From Armillaria gallica (Eukaryota; Basidiomycota; Agaricomycetes; Agaricales; Physalacriaceae), in contig JBANDB010000003.1 of NCBI GenBank assembly GCA_037576215.1, positions 744,001 to 808,000 of the forward strand: a stretch of DNA of 64,000 nt, read 5' to 3'. Below the pieces are notes generated by a model. The model did not search any database. It worked only from the letters and a program-made list of their open reading frames with translations, and had not been told where the DNA came from. Each line of letters starts with the position of its first letter. Position 1 is the first letter of the stretch. This document shows positions 21,055 to 34,318 of this stretch, in pieces. Both the position numbers and the translations under genes were made by a program.

Positions 21055-22249
21055 TGTTGTTGTGAAGGGAACAATTGCAGCGGCAGCTTTTATAGCTTTG
21101 AGAGTTAGAGCTAGGCTGAATAAGAGCGGCAACGGAATATGAATGCTTATTGATCCATTCGAATTGCCATCAACCGGATAATGGTTTACCTGTTCCGATG
21201 TGACCCTCCAAGGACGTGCTGATTAAGTGACGGTGAAAAAATTGGTGTCAAACGTCGAAGGGAGCCTGGAGGTCAGTCAACGAGGTCGACTAGTCTGGCT
21301 ATTTCGTTTGACCGTTATCGTAGAACTGGGTTCACGAAGACCGTCCAATCCTGGGATTTATGTTATGATGCAACCGGAGAAGAGATGACCCTGGATGCCC
21401 CGGTCCGTGGGGCTTCGTTGATTGCAAACGCAGACCATGACTGGCACCGAGATTTCTAAACTGTTGGTTACCTAGCAAATACGATGCTCGTGCCTATGAA
21501 GTCATCAGGACGATGTGTGATCATAGTAGAAAGACTTGCGCACCAATAAGTCAGCAACCCAGTGCCAGCCAACCCCGTGATGTTTCTTGAGTGCTTCGAG
21601 CCGAGTAGAGCCCTAGTTATTACTACTCTCTTGACCGTCCATGCCGTGAAGGAGACCATTAACACCTCGGAAATTCGCATGCTATCCTCCCGTCAGATGA
21701 CGATATTTCTTGGCGCAACAGATAGCGCTTAGCCTACCCGGGCCCGCTCTGTCGATGGCCACGATGCCCCTGGACAATGAATACACCCTTGAAGAAATCT
21801 CGCGTTGTCTAGGTGTTCGACCTGATACGAATCGCTCTCAGCAGTCGAGGCCTAGGAAGTGGTTGCGGAGAAAGAAGATGTCATAACGTCACAGATGCGT
21901 GTCGGAGTTAGCCGAGACCCATCCATCTTACCACCATGTTGAGCTCTTCCTAAGTATTTGCGCGCAACGGAAAGCTGTATTACGTAGCTCTCAGCGCGAG
22001 ATTGAGATTTTTCTTCATCTTACTAGGATATTGAATTCTTCGGGTCAGCTTAATAAGAAGATGGGAATGCGCATCCACACGTTCAACTACGAAATGAACG
22101 TCCGTGCACTTCAGTTCGGCACAGACTTGGTGGAAGAAACTGTCCTATCCTTTCCCACATCATAGGCCCCAGCTTCGTATCTCGGAACTGGCCAAAAGCG
22201 AGGGGTATTCGCTCATGAGCTGAAGTGGCTTGGGAACAGTAGGGTCAAA
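21055..22249. other. Upstream region of OYE B and intergenic
   Basis: 21,055-21,450 carries the upstream sequence shared with the other OYE copies in degraded form (CCATCAACCGG, GGTCAGTCAACGAGG, CGTCCAATCCTGGGATTT). 21,690-21,880 matches 48,375-48,540 (GTCGATGGYCAYGA, CTTGAAGAAAT), a second dispersed fragment. No gene is supported; the plus ORF at 21899-22165 has no motif. Confidence 0.4.
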
Positions 22250-22440
22250 CAGAGGACATCTTTTGTCGAGATAATGGTTTCAGCCAAGATGGTGACGGCC
22301 TTCTTCTTCTCTGAGATATAATGCTGGAAACGTACGAAGCTCGTCTTGACTTTTCTCGAAATGAATCATCAAGCAGCGGGAGAGCAATCTGAGTGACGCT
22401 CCGAATAGATGAGAGTCTTCGCTCAAGGTTACTTCAGTGC
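22250..22440 (-). pseudogene. Flank-module fragment next to OYE C
   Basis: Degraded relative of 32.5-32.95 kb and 40.0-40.35 kb: shares GATAATGGTTTCAGCCAAGA, GAAATGAATCATCAAGCAGCGGGAGAG and CGCTCAAGGTTRCTTCAGTGCA. It lies downstream of OYE C, as the other modules do for their OYE copies. Confidence 0.5.
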
Positions 22441-22808
22441 ATCAACGTTGCTGATCGTGCGGCGGACATGCGTTTGTAACATCGCATGCAAAATTATCAT
22501 TCGAAGGAGAATGGTACCTACGTGCCCGACTATTCAACTCGGGGCAATTCACAAAATTGCAGTACGCCAAATTGGTTTGTACAGCGTACAGTATCCTAAG
22601 CTTCTTGCAAGCTTACATCGGTGTTCGACTTCAAAATTCCTTCAGTCTCGGACAAGGGGTTTGAAGCATGATACAGTGTTTATTGTATTGACATCGTAAC
22701 TCATCACAATTTCTCACGATTTTGAGAAAAACATTATGAATTACACATCTATGATCTATTGCATCAACGCCTGAGTACCAGCCCAAGGCTGACATCCCAT
22801 CTACAGCA

Positions 22809-24025
22809 CTACTCCTCGGAAGTAAAAGGGTAGTCCGTATACCCCTCCGTAACCTCCCCATGTAGAAAGAACGTCGATCTATTATACGGCGTCAACGATA
22901 AATCATTCCTCAACTTCTTCGGAAGATCAGGCTACCAAAACAACACATCAGCCCCAATTCCAACAAACACAAAAGAAAAAGGCTCGACCCACATTCGAAA
23001 TAAAATACCTTCCAAACGCAATGAGTTCCCCTTTCTCATCCGCCACCTTCGTCGCCAACTCCCTCGTATATCCCCCAGCAGATATCAACGGCCTCGGCGC
23101 CCACAACTCCCTTATGAAATCATTCGACTCGTGAGCACCTGGCACACCTTCCCTCGACCCAGTCCCATTCACCTTCGGCTCGATAACATGTAGATATGCC
23201 AAGTCCGTATGGCGCTGCCCGACCTTCGTCACGAGGTACGAGAACGTCGGGATCGGGTCCTCCATGCCCATTTCCTGCCAGGTATTCCAGGGGCTCACCC
23301 GGAAGGCAGTACGATGCGCGCCGATGGCCTCGACGATCGCATCAATGACTTCGAGTGGGAAGCGAGCGCGATTTTCGATGCTTCCCCCATAGTCATCCGT
23401 ACGCTGGTTGCTTACGTCCTGGATGAACTGGTCGACGAGGAACCCATTCACAGCATTCACCTCGACACCGTCGAAACCCGCTTTAAACACCGCATTAGCT
23501 GCCGCCTGGGCGAAAAGCTTGGGATACTCGTGGATTTCGTCTAGAGTCAGCGGGCGGGGCGTCTCAGCGGTGTAGGAGAGTTTGATAGCGGAGGGAGCGA
23601 CAAATTCTAGGGAAGGGTCTTCCTCCTTGAGGTCGACCGCGTTGGCGCCACGTCCTTGGCCCCACAGTTGGCAGAAAATGAAGCTGCCTTTCGCGTGGAC
23701 GGCGTCAGTTATCTGGTTGCAGATGAGATAAGCTTTGGAGAAGGGTATTGGTGCATACCTCTTTCCATGCATCTATTTGTTCCTGTGACCATATCCCTGG
23801 GATGTTCTTGAATACCCCGGCCTTTTGTGCGATGAGCGTAGCCTCCGTGATCAGAAGGGTGCCGGGATCACTGGCTCTCTGCGAATAGTACTCCTTCATG
23901 ACCGACGTGTACGGGACATGTCCTTTCTCCGTCGACTTGTATCGCGTCAACGGCGCCAGGACGACGCGGTGGTTTAAGGTGAGATCACCGATTTTGATGG
24001 GTTGAAAGAGATTTGAGTCTGCCAT
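22809..24025 (-). CDS. Old Yellow Enzyme-like protein, paralogue C (His and Tyr lost)
   Basis: Three exons, 23759-24025, 22993-23712 and 22809-22931, with introns of 46 and 61 bp and intact GT/AG ends, encode 369 residues with no stop or frameshift. FMN-binding features are kept: APLTR, QLWGQGR, YGGSIENRARF, LISAGGY, AFGRYFISN. The substrate motif, HGANGYL in copy B, is NAVNGFL here: residue 175 (codon 23455-23457) is Asn instead of His, and residue 180 is Phe instead of Tyr. In OYE1 these residues position the substrate carbonyl and donate a proton, so classical enone reduction should be impaired even though flavin binding may persist. The open frame suggests that either the change is recent or the protein has another use. 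Confidence 0.85.
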
Positions 24026-24299
24026 TGTCGATATAGTGAACGGTGAAGAGAATAGTTGTGGTGGCTTTTATGGCTTCGAGTTAACTGGATACGAGCGGCA
24101 ACCATATATGGATGCTTATTGATCCATTCGAATTGTGCCTGTTCCAGTGCGGCCTTGCAAGCACGGGCTGATTAAGAGATGGTCGGCGATGGTGAAAGTT
24201 GGCGCTAAGTATGCAGTGGAGGTCAGTCATCGAGGTCATCCATGAGTTGGAAGACCACCGAATCCCGGAATTTTGATGTGCTGACCCTAGCTCGGTCCG

Positions 24300-25340
24300 G
24301 GCGACTTCAATAGGGATAACTTTTCCCCTCATAAAGAACAGCCTCAGGTAGACTGATACTCTGAAGGTAAGGAAGGGCCACGCCGTCTTGCCAGTCAATA
24401 TATGGGACGACGTTAGCCGCTCCAGAGGGTTTGACGATCACATTCACCATGAGAGGCCGAGGTGAACGAAATAAGGAGCTGTCAACCCACGCTCAAGCAG
24501 AATGATGTGAGGCGCCATCAATATACATTACTGCAAGAGTCGGGGGGATCGGAAGGCTTCGACCTGCTCAGAAGAGAGCTTGGAAATGGGGAGGAAGACA
24601 CAGCACTGGACGCTCGAGATTCGGCTCGCCGAAGCGCTAGACGGCAAGTGGCTTGAATGAAAGACACCATATCAAGCCCTGTGATATAAGATCCGTTAGT
24701 TCATTATCAACTTGTAAGCAAGGCAAGCAGCTTACAAGGACCGCGGTCTCCTTCTACAGGCTCGTTGAACCAATATTGCTTCTCAATGACAGGTCCGATC
24801 TTGTACTTCCCGGCAGCAGGCTCCCCGCCGTCCCCTTCCGTCGAGTAAAGCGGCCTGCTCTGCAATTGCAGACTGACTTGAAGAACAAACTACCAGTCTG
24901 CGAAAAAGGCCGCTGATGAAGATCCAGATTCAGGAACAGTATTTCCCGTATCACGGCGCCGATGTCTTCATCAAAAGTATTGAACTAGCGTTTTCCCAGT
25001 GCGACGCCATTTATACGTTCCATGAGGATGAAATACGACCATGCAGCGTTGTGCACCGACAGCCAACGACGTAATATTTTGGAGAGCATCTGCTTGGAAG
25101 TTTACACGACGAACACTGCGTTCTAGATGTGAAGATGAACAAAAACACGTCAAAACGAAGGGAAGACATACGAAGGGCGTCATTCCATAGCCACTGGCCC
25201 TCGTGATCGTCCCAGCCTGGAGTTATACTGGTGATTGTGGGTATACGTCTGGGGAGACAGTTCGGATGAAATAGTGTTCGTGTGAGAGACCATGATAAGG
25301 CATGCAAGGGAGGTGTTGGGGCTATTACAAAGTCGGCGGC
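24300..25340 (-). pseudogene. APH/AIM9-like pseudogene
   Basis: Third APH locus, related to 49.1-50.5 kb. On the minus strand: an exon-1 relic GWDDHEGQWLWNDAL near 25,190; an exon-2 relic SVRRVNFQADALQNI near 25,110; then, without an exon-3 N-lobe, the hinge/DLHQRPFSQTGSLFF region near 24,760-24,960; and PDMVSF-like and DWQDGVAL-like sequence near 24,380-24,660. The ATP-binding N-lobe block (GAYNKLFLL to PRVLAWS) is deleted and several frames are shifted. The upstream 25.4-26.0 kb also matches 50.5-50.9 kb (TGGTATTAAGAAGAGATTC, CGGAAGTAGCCGAAA), so the whole segment was duplicated. Confidence 0.7.
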
Positions 25341-26115
25341 AAGTCATAAGCTGGCGAAAGGGGGCTTTTCTCACACCGCTCCCAAACCGATCCTGCACCG
25401 GATGAGTATGGGAACGTCAAATCACAGAAAATAGTGCATACGTTGTGGTTGTTCGTGTCCAAACGGCCTAGCAACAGTGTACGTCCCATCGCATCTACTC
25501 CAAGTCAAAATGCGCTCGTTCAGCAAAAGGTTACACGCACCGGAACGATATTCATCACGCAACTGGAAGGTCCTCTTCAGAGGTTCTCCTTTGTCGAGCT
25601 ACGGGTTACCGAGCTGGGTGTATTGAACAGAAATACGGCCAAAGGAAGCCCAGTTATCTGTATCGAGCAGCTGGCTATTCCGTACACGCGAGGCACGCGC
25701 AAAGAGGGACTTGATGGGGCAGCAAGTGGAGTGGGGATCCATAGAATCGTAAGTTTGCGCATAATAACTCTGAGGGAAAAAGGACATGATTCGTACAAAT
25801 TCATGGATGAAAGAACTGCAGAGAACGTACCCATACTAAAAAGGCTCCAACGCTATTCATCTCCTCATCTGTCCCAGGATGCTGTACTCGCTGGAAGGCG
25901 GGTATGGATTCAATAATCCTGAGTCTCGCGAATTGGCTTGCAGTGCGGGGCGAAATCTTTCATGGTGGTATTAAGAAGAGATTCTTCGGAAGTAGCCGAA
26001 ACTGACGTCCGTGTTACGATCACAATCAATAATAAAATATTCTCAGGATATATATACTCTGTATGCTAATATCACCTAGTTTTACTCTTATAATCACCTG
26101 CTATCTTCATTAATC
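25341..26115. other. Duplicated flank of APH locus
   Basis: Shares short matches with 50.5-50.9 kb. The plus ORF 25434-25916 (160 codons) is open here but not in the paralogous segment, so it is probably not a gene. Confidence 0.35.
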
Positions 26116-26259
26116 ATGGACAATCGATCTAACATGTCTAAGCACCTGCGTTCCGTCAGCGACACCGAGACCGTTGATGCTCCGTCATACAAACGCTCAA
26201 CTCTCGCCCATCTCGACGAGGTGCTCAGCTCTAACGACATCGAGACCATGCTGGCTTGA
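26116..26259 (+). pseudogene. Short fragment of P-loop NTPase exon 1 fused to OYE flank module
   Basis: ATG 26116 opens 47 codons: MDNRSNMSKHLRSVSDTETV, DAPSYKRSTLAHLDEVLSSN, DIETMLA. The first 45 match the exon 1 start of the P-loop NTPase at 17.9 kb. At about 26,250 the sequence switches to the minus-strand module GCTGGCTTGAAGTAGGGGAT found beside several OYE copies, giving a stop. Confidence 0.7.
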
Positions 26260-26445
26260 AGTAGGGGATGGCATACACCCAACGCTGACGCTCGCGAAGG
26301 ACGTTCATATCATTATTATCAGTCATCATAATTGTTGATAATTTCGAGAGGGATAACTGTGAATTACAATTAAGCAAACATACATCTATAATCTATGGTA
26401 TCGACGCCTGAGTACCTGCGAAAGTCTGACATCCCATCTACAAGA

Positions 26446-27653
26446 CTACTCGGAAGTAAAAGGGTAATCCGTATACCCCTCCGTAACCTCCCCAGGAAGG
26501 TAGAACGTCGACCTATTGTACGGCGTAAACGGTAAATCCTGCTTCAACTTCTTCGGAAGATCAGGCTGAAAGCATTGCATCAGCTCCAATTCTAACAAAC
26601 AAAAGAAAAACTGGACCCACATTCGAAATGAAATATCTCCCAAACGCAACGAGATCCCCCTTCTCATCAGCTACCCTCATCGCATCCTCCCTCGTATACC
26701 CCCCAGCAGATATCAACGGCCTCGGCGCCCACAGCTCCCTGATAAAATCGTTCGACTCGCCCGCACCTGGCTCATCCTCCCTCGCCTCAGTCCCATTCAC
26801 TCTCGGCTCGATGACATGCAGATACGCCAAGTCCGTATGGTGCTGTCCAATCTCCTTCACGAGGTACGAGAACGTCGGGATCGGGTCCTCCATGCGCATC
26901 TCCTGCCAGGTATTCCAGGGGCTCACCCGGAAGGCAGTACGATGGGCGCCGACGGCGTCAACAACCGCATCGATCACTTCGAGTGGGAAGCGTACCCGAT
27001 TCTCGATGCTACCCCCATACACGTCCGTACGTTGGTTGCTCACGTCCTGGATGAACTGATCGACGAGGAACCCATTAACACCGTGGATCTCGACGCCGTC
27101 GAAGCCCGCTTTGAACACGGCGTTGGCTGCCGCTTGGGCAAAAAGCTTGGGGTACTCGTGAATTTCATCTAGAGTGAATGGGCGGGGTGTCTCGGAGGTG
27201 TAGGAGAGTTTGATAGCGGAGGGAGCGACGAGTTCGAGGGAAGGGTCCTCGTCTTTGAGGTCAGAAATGTTGGCGGCACGTCCCTGGGCCCATAGTTGGG
27301 CGAAGATGAAGCTGCCTTTGGCGTGGACGGCGTCGGTTACCTGGTTGGGAATGAGATAAGCTTTGGACAAATTTACTGCTGCATACCTCTTTCCATGCGT
27401 CCATTTGCTCCTGTGACCATATGCCCGGGATGTTCTTGAATACCCCGGCTTTTTGAGCAATGAGCGTAGCCTCTGTGATCAGAAGGGTGCCAAGCTCGCC
27501 GGCTCTCTGCTCATAGTACTCCTTCATGACCGACGTATACGGAATATGTCCTTTCTCCGTCGACTTCATTCGCGTCAAAGGTGCCAGGACGATGCGATGG
27601 TTTAGGGTAAGATCACCGATATTGATGGGCTGGAAAAGTTTTGAGTCTGTCAT
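26446..27653 (-). CDS. Old Yellow Enzyme-like protein, paralogue D (Tyr to Phe)
   Basis: Exons 27387-27653, 26621-27340 and 26446-26565 with introns of 46 and 55 bp, 368 residues, all splice sites canonical and no stop. Start MTDSKLFQPINIGDLTLNHR. FMN-site elements APLTR, QLWAQGR and LISAGGY are present. The active-site motif is HGVNGFL: the His/Asn pair is kept (His codon 27083-27085) but the Tyr that serves as proton donor in OYE1 is Phe. An OYE1 Tyr-to-Phe mutant is known to be strongly impaired in enone reduction, so chemistry may differ from copy B. One boundary of the tandem unit that also contains the Hsp70 gene at 29.65 kb. Confidence 0.88.
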
Positions 27654-28249
27654 TGTCAATATGGTGAAGAGACTGATTGTGGTAGTGTCGATACGGTGAA
27701 GTGCATAGACGTGGTGTTTTATGGTTTTGAGTTAGCTGAATACGAGCGGCAACTAAAAATGTAATTGCCATCAACCGGGTACCAATGCGGCCTTTGCAAG
27801 CACGGCTGATTAAAAGATGATCGGCGACAGTGAAAGCTGACATCAAGGAGGTCAGTCAGCCAGGTCAGCCAGGCTGGCTATTCTGGTTGATTGATAACGC
27901 AGAACTGAATGCAGGAAGACCGTCTATCTCAGGATTTTGAAGTGGTGCAACCTGACTATCGCGGTCCGGGCGGCACCATTGATTGCAGAATCGATGACTA
28001 GCGCCAAGCAGTGTTGTACAATCTCCCGACTTTGGGCCAAAATCCACATCACGAAACCTCGAGGCGACTTTTGTCTCTGATCCCGACACTTTGTCATGGG
28101 TTTTCTCGGTGGCGTCGTGGTGGCGTGAGGAAAGTCATAGTGATCGCGACCGTGATGACTTCGGAACACTAGAAACAGTGGGCTAATGAGCGGGCTAACA
28201 GTCGTGACTTCAGCACCTGTCGCACGACTCGTATAACACTGGCGCCAAG
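27654..28249. other. OYE D upstream region, duplicated
   Basis: Nearly identical, base for base, to 34,319-34,919 upstream of OYE E (for example GCAACTAAAAATG, GGAAGACCGTCTATCTCAGG, GTTGTACAATCTCC), and more distantly to 41,706-42,200. It would hold the OYE promoters. No separate gene is supported. Confidence 0.55.
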
Positions 28250-29039
28250 TGATAATAGGTCCGTCAGACCCAAAAATAGTCGCAGACATTTGAATCAAGC
28301 TTCCTGGAATTTGCCGTGTATCATTATATATTAGAAGCCTTCACACAGTAATAGAAAGTGATAGGTACTTTGCAGGTCATTTACACTGCGCTGACGACTC
28401 CTGCCGTCTTGCTTTCCTTAGTCAGACTATGCTTGTTCCACAATTGCTTTTCTATATCCGACCGAGAAGCTATTATCCAGCGCTAGAGTGTATGGGGATC
28501 GGAGTATTCGCAAAAGAAGTCGGCGAAGGTACGTGGCAAGACGGCTGTTCTCCTTGAGGAATGCGCGATGGAGGCAGGGATTGAAGCTGAAGGCCGACAG
28601 ACAAAGTAGGACACTGTGGAAATATTAGATACTTGAACAATAGACCGTCAGAAAACGCACACATTCAAAATCCACGTGTATTCATCGCCGTGCACCGGTC
28701 ACCATTGCCCTTTCATGTCAACCTTGATGCGTACTGCCGTCCCTTGGATGATGATAACCTGGTGATACCCAGGTCGATGGGCGCGCCTGTAGGCGAGGCA
28801 GATGAGCTAGGATAAACGCTCAGACGTCGGCAATTGCTGAGTGGGCTAGAGCAAAAGGCTCACCTCTTGTGTCCAGTGAGAATGTTCCATATCAAGCCCA
28901 GTTGGAAACGAGCTAGCAATGTGCTGCCGAGAGCTTGATACACTGATACATGGGAAGGATGATCATGGTGAGAGGAAACGCTTGTTCGGAATTAGCCGAA
29001 ATGACCGCGACAGCTTCTCGTGACTGACGCGTAGACGCT
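28250..29039 (-). repeat. Dispersed repeat copy R4
   Basis: Inverted relative to R1-R3: starts ATAATAGGTCCGTCAGACCC, then CATATCCGACCGAGAAGC-type, GATACTTGAACAATAGACCG and GGATAAACGCTCAGACGTCGG, and ends GTGACTGACGCGTAGACG. Near-identical to R5 within the tandem duplication. Confidence 0.65.
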
Positions 29040-29225
29040 TGTTTAAGTTTCATGCAATTCCTGCTTACGTATGTCTAAGAGACGACGCTTGTTTTTTGCT
29101 CCCGCTCCAAATCTGCGTGCAGTTGGATCAAATCTTTAACCCATTTCCCCTTGCAACAAAGTTCAGCCAAGCCCAACTCCTTTCGCAGCTCCTTCACCTC
29201 TTCATTGCGGTTTCAGATGGCTTTT
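29040..29225 (-). pseudogene. Coiled-coil protein remnant upstream of Hsp70 copy 1
   Basis: Shorter, degraded counterpart of 36,110-36,535 (AGCGGGAGCAAAAAACAAGC, CCAAATCTGCGTGCAGTTGG, AACTCCTTTCGCAGCTCCTT shared). No readable frame of useful length. Confidence 0.5.
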
Positions 29226-29650
29226 GATTGTTCAAAGTTGTGTCAATGTCCATCATTCCGGGGAACCAGTATCAATATACATAGTTCCCTTGACCTCTCT
29301 CTCTGTGGCTGCTGGGATCATCGTATGTGCTTGGTGCGACGACTGCAAGGCATGCCCATGATCTGAATTCGCAGTGCGCTGTCGCCTGTAGCCTGTTTCC
29401 GAAAGAATCGCTGGCGCTTCACTAGTGCTTCAGCTGTCCCAAGTGTGCTTGAACAACTGCTCAGAGGTCCTGTTGGTGAACGGAAACAATCGATGTGACT
29501 GTAAAGACCAACGGGTCACATTGGGAGCATGTAATCCACATGTTCTCCTCTGAGGATTTTCACCGTATCACTGGGTGTGTGAATGATAGGGGTAGGAAAG
29601 AGTGTTTATATTCCCTTGCATACGCCCTTTTGACTACCCATGACGCAGCC

Positions 29651-32144
29651 ATGAACACCCGGCTGCCCTACATCGGCGATTCCAGGAAGCTGCTCTTAGC
29701 TTTCGACCTCGGAACGACTTACAGCGGGATCTCATACAGGTAAAACTTTCTGCGTGCCCAGTGAATCCATCTCTGAGGTTTATGTTCATAGTGTACTCGA
29801 CCCGGGCATCCCTCCAACGATTCAGCCCGTCACCAGGTATTAGTCGTTAATGGATCCTTGAGCTACCAGAAACTTAATAATCTTCAGATATCCTTCCCTA
29901 GAAGGCACCGGCAGTAACGCAAAAATCCCGACGGTGATCTGTTACGATCAGAATGGCAGAATGAGAACCGCCGGCGCCGAAGCGATGAGTGAAAATGTCA
30001 ATGACAAAATCGAAGAGGAGGGATGGGCCCGATGCGAAAAGTAGGGCCATACACTTCCATCAATATCCTGGTCTTATAATGAATGAACGACAGGTTCAAA
30101 TTACACCTCCGCCCTCCTGCCAGGGACACGGGGTCAGATAACATCAACCAAGCTATCTCGCCACTTCCTCCCGGCAAAGACGTCATCACGCTTTTTGCTG
30201 ATTTCTATGCGTACCTCTTCGAGTGCGCTAAGACCTTCATACAGCAGACCCATCCAAGTGGTGTGGCGTTTTGGTCTTCGATCGAGGATTCGATCGAGTT
30301 CATCCTGAGCCATCCAAACGGATGGGAAGGAAGACAGCAGGAACAAATGCGCAAAGCCGTGGTGCAAGGCGGACTTGTCAGTGATGATGCCAAGGATGCG
30401 CGTGTACACTTTGTTACTGAAGGAGAAGCTAGTCTGCATTTTTGTATCCAAAAAGGTCTTTTATCGCATGTGAAGGTGAGCAACCGCACTATTTCCGTCT
30501 CCCTGGAGATATCTCATGCTGCTTACAGGTGGGAGAAGGCATAATCATTGTCGACGCCGGAGGTGGAACTGTCGATATCAGTAGCTACACTAGTACTTTG
30601 ACTGGAGACACTGGGAAATGTTCGTTCTGGGAGATTGCCACCCCATTTTGTAAGTCCTTGACTTTTCCTTTCTATCCAACACTTATACATCCCATATAGG
30701 TGACTTTAGTGGATCTATATTCGTCACACAGCGCGCTCGTACTCACATTGACGGTAACATCTAGCAACACATGGACCTTCTTCTTTCATTGATCAGTTCT
30801 TAGGAAAGTTGAGAAACTCTAAATTCCACGACGACCTTGATCATATCACTGAATGCTTCGACAAGTCAACGAAGCTTCGTTTCAAGGACTCGGCAGAGCC
30901 GGCCTTTGTCAAATTTGGAAGCCTCCGTGACAAGGATGCTGCGTGTGATATCCGATCTGGTCAACTCAAGTTGAAAGGGTGAGCGAAACCAATGTATGGA
31001 TCGACCGACCGATGTTTATATTCCATAGGACCGATGTTGCGACGTTCTTTGAGCCGTCGATTACTTCTATCATTAAAGCTCTCGATGACAGACTTGCCAG
31101 AATCCAATCATGTTATCTAAAGGCTATTTTCCTCGTTGGCGGCTTTGCTGCGAGTGATTGGCTCTTCCTCAAAATACAAGAGTACACAGAACGGCTTGTC
31201 CTGACCGTTGCTCGACCTGATAGTCATGTGTCAGTCCTTTCCTTTCATTCGCTCTGTCTAATTGTCTTCATAAAAGTACATTCGCAGAAACAAAGCGGTC
31301 GCTGACGGTGCCGTCTCGTTTTACCTCGACCACGCTGTTACCGCGCGCGTCTCGCCGTTTAATTACGGCGTGACCGTGTGCACTGCATTTGACGGTCTAG
31401 ACACAGAGCATGTTTCCCGTCGTGCGCAGATGTTCGTGGATCCTTCTGGCGTGCGTCGCTTAGCCGGGCAATATGATGTTATCCTTGCCAAGGTAGTGTC
31501 TGATTTCATGGCCGTAGGACCGTTGACTTATACACCCCCTTTGGGATATTCTCGTCTCAGAAGAGACAGAATTTAGTCGATCTTATAGTAGACTTGGACG
31601 TTCCTTGTCGGATTTGAGTACGATCACGACCTCGATATGGCGTTACAACGGGGAAAAAGAACATCCGAAATGGATGGACCTGGAGAATGGTTAGCGCTCT
31701 TCGTATTCTTATTCTACAAGGTCATTCCTAAATTTTGACCGACGCTGCAGACAAGTATTCAATACTATGTCGCATCACAGCCGATATTTCTGTCGCGGCA
31801 AAGTCACTGAAGGCCGAGCGTTGTTCCGACGGGACCTCCTACTACCGGTTGAATCTGAGTGTCATTATGCTTTTTGGGATGACAGAGTTGAAAGCTCAAC
31901 TTGCGTGGGTCGAAGATGTGAGTTATAAGGTTCCTCCGATAATATACGCGCTATTGATGAATCATGTTTTTTGTTTTAGGGCAAAGAGAAGCGGTATGAC
32001 AGTGCTTCTATTGAAGGATTCGTTAGCATAACTGACGATTTCTCACAGGGGTCCTGCTCAAGTCATATACGATTAATAAGGGGACTGGTTGTTTACGTGC
32101 ATCTCGTTGTCGCAAGCTCCGGTGCGTTGATTTTCTCCCGTTGA
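29651..32144 (+). CDS. HSPA12-like Hsp70 family ATPase, copy 1
   Basis: Actin/Hsp70-fold ATPase like human HSPA12, a family multiplied in mushroom fungi; clients unknown. Exons traced: 29651-29739, 29792-29836, 29888-30040, 30094-30475, 30529-30649, 30700-30753, 30804-30978, 31029-31229, 31288 onward, all in phase. Motifs: phosphate-1 FDLGTTYSG, PTVICYDQ, phosphate-2 VDAGGGTVDIS, QRARTHIDG, adenosine motif FLVGGFAASD. The last exons after about 31,490 (SRSYSRLGRSLSDLS, then GKEKRYDSAS, end near 32144) are less certain. Compared with copy 2, the exon before FLVGGF has lost its 3' end and donor, and former intron sequence now reads as DRLARIQSCYLK in frame. Probably transcribed, but the C-terminal model needs RNA evidence. 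Confidence 0.7.
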
Positions 32145-32466
32145 TATTGTATAAAGCGCACAAGGAATGCTGTGGTTTGAAATTTCCCCGCATCTGTTCG
32201 CGTATTCCTATACTCTGGAAATGAGATAATGTTGTCCGAGGTCGATGCTCAATTATATTTCGCGGCACTGAATAATCCACGATATACAATGGCGCACGTT
32301 GGGATTTTCTCCATGTGCCACAATGCACATAAACCATTTTTTTGCACTGACACCCCAGCCTAAACATGGGTACGAAGAAGCCAGCAGGAAAGGGGGTGTT
32401 TTTCATAATAGAAGACCATTCTTAGGACATCAAAAATGAGATGTCGGAGACGATGCGGACCGTCTG

Positions 32467-32950
32467 CTAACACCGTAACGCGATATCGGGCAGTGCCCTC
32501 AGCAGTACATACACAGTTGCAGAACGCATCAGGACGTTTCGTGGCAAGATGCTTGTGACCACTCTGTGCCGTTTAACAAGTCTCCATTCAAGATCAGCTT
32601 GGTCTTTGAGTTTTGGTGGAATATCTAGGGGTATCTCTGGAAGACTGAAGGGATCATCCGGGAGCTGTACATGGCTGCCTTCGGGAGGGAGATTAGGACC
32701 CATGAGATATGGAATAGCAGTCGCGCCTTGCCAAGCGATATACATGACTTTCTTTGAACTTGTCAAGGTTCCAGTCAAGAAGGTTATGACCACCCTCCGG
32801 CTTATTTTCTGAGACATAGTGTCGGAAATAGACTGCTCTCGGAAGGACTCATAAAGCAGCGGGAGAGCAATCATAATGACGCTCCGGATATATCGCTCAG
32901 GGTTGCTTCGGTGCATGATATTGGCTTCAAGTAGGGGATGACATACACCC
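32467..32950 (-). pseudogene. APH C-lobe fragment (flank module) beside OYE E
   Basis: Minus-strand frame carries the APH metal-site region AWQGATAIPYLMGPNLPP and DDPFSLPEIPLDIPPKLKDQ, ADLEWRLVKRHR, corresponding to the middle of APH exon 4. It is preceded by VVITFLTGTLTSSKK from a different source. The catalytic loop is absent and Asp of DWQGA is Ala. Also contains the GGCTTCAAGTAGGGGATGAC module end. Confidence 0.7.
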
Positions 32951-33105
32951 GACGTTGACTATCGTGAAGGGATAGATGACAACTCTTGATAGTTTCGACG
33001 GGGAAAACTGTGAATTACTTATTAAGTAAACATACATCTATAACCTATTGCATCGACGCTTGGGTATCTGCCAAAGTCACATCTCATCTATAAGAACACA
33101 CAACA

Positions 33106-34318
<1,213 letters not shown>

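Noticed and set aside
25434..25916. 160-codon plus ORF
   Set aside because: Not conserved in the duplicated segment at 50.5-50.9 kb and no domain.
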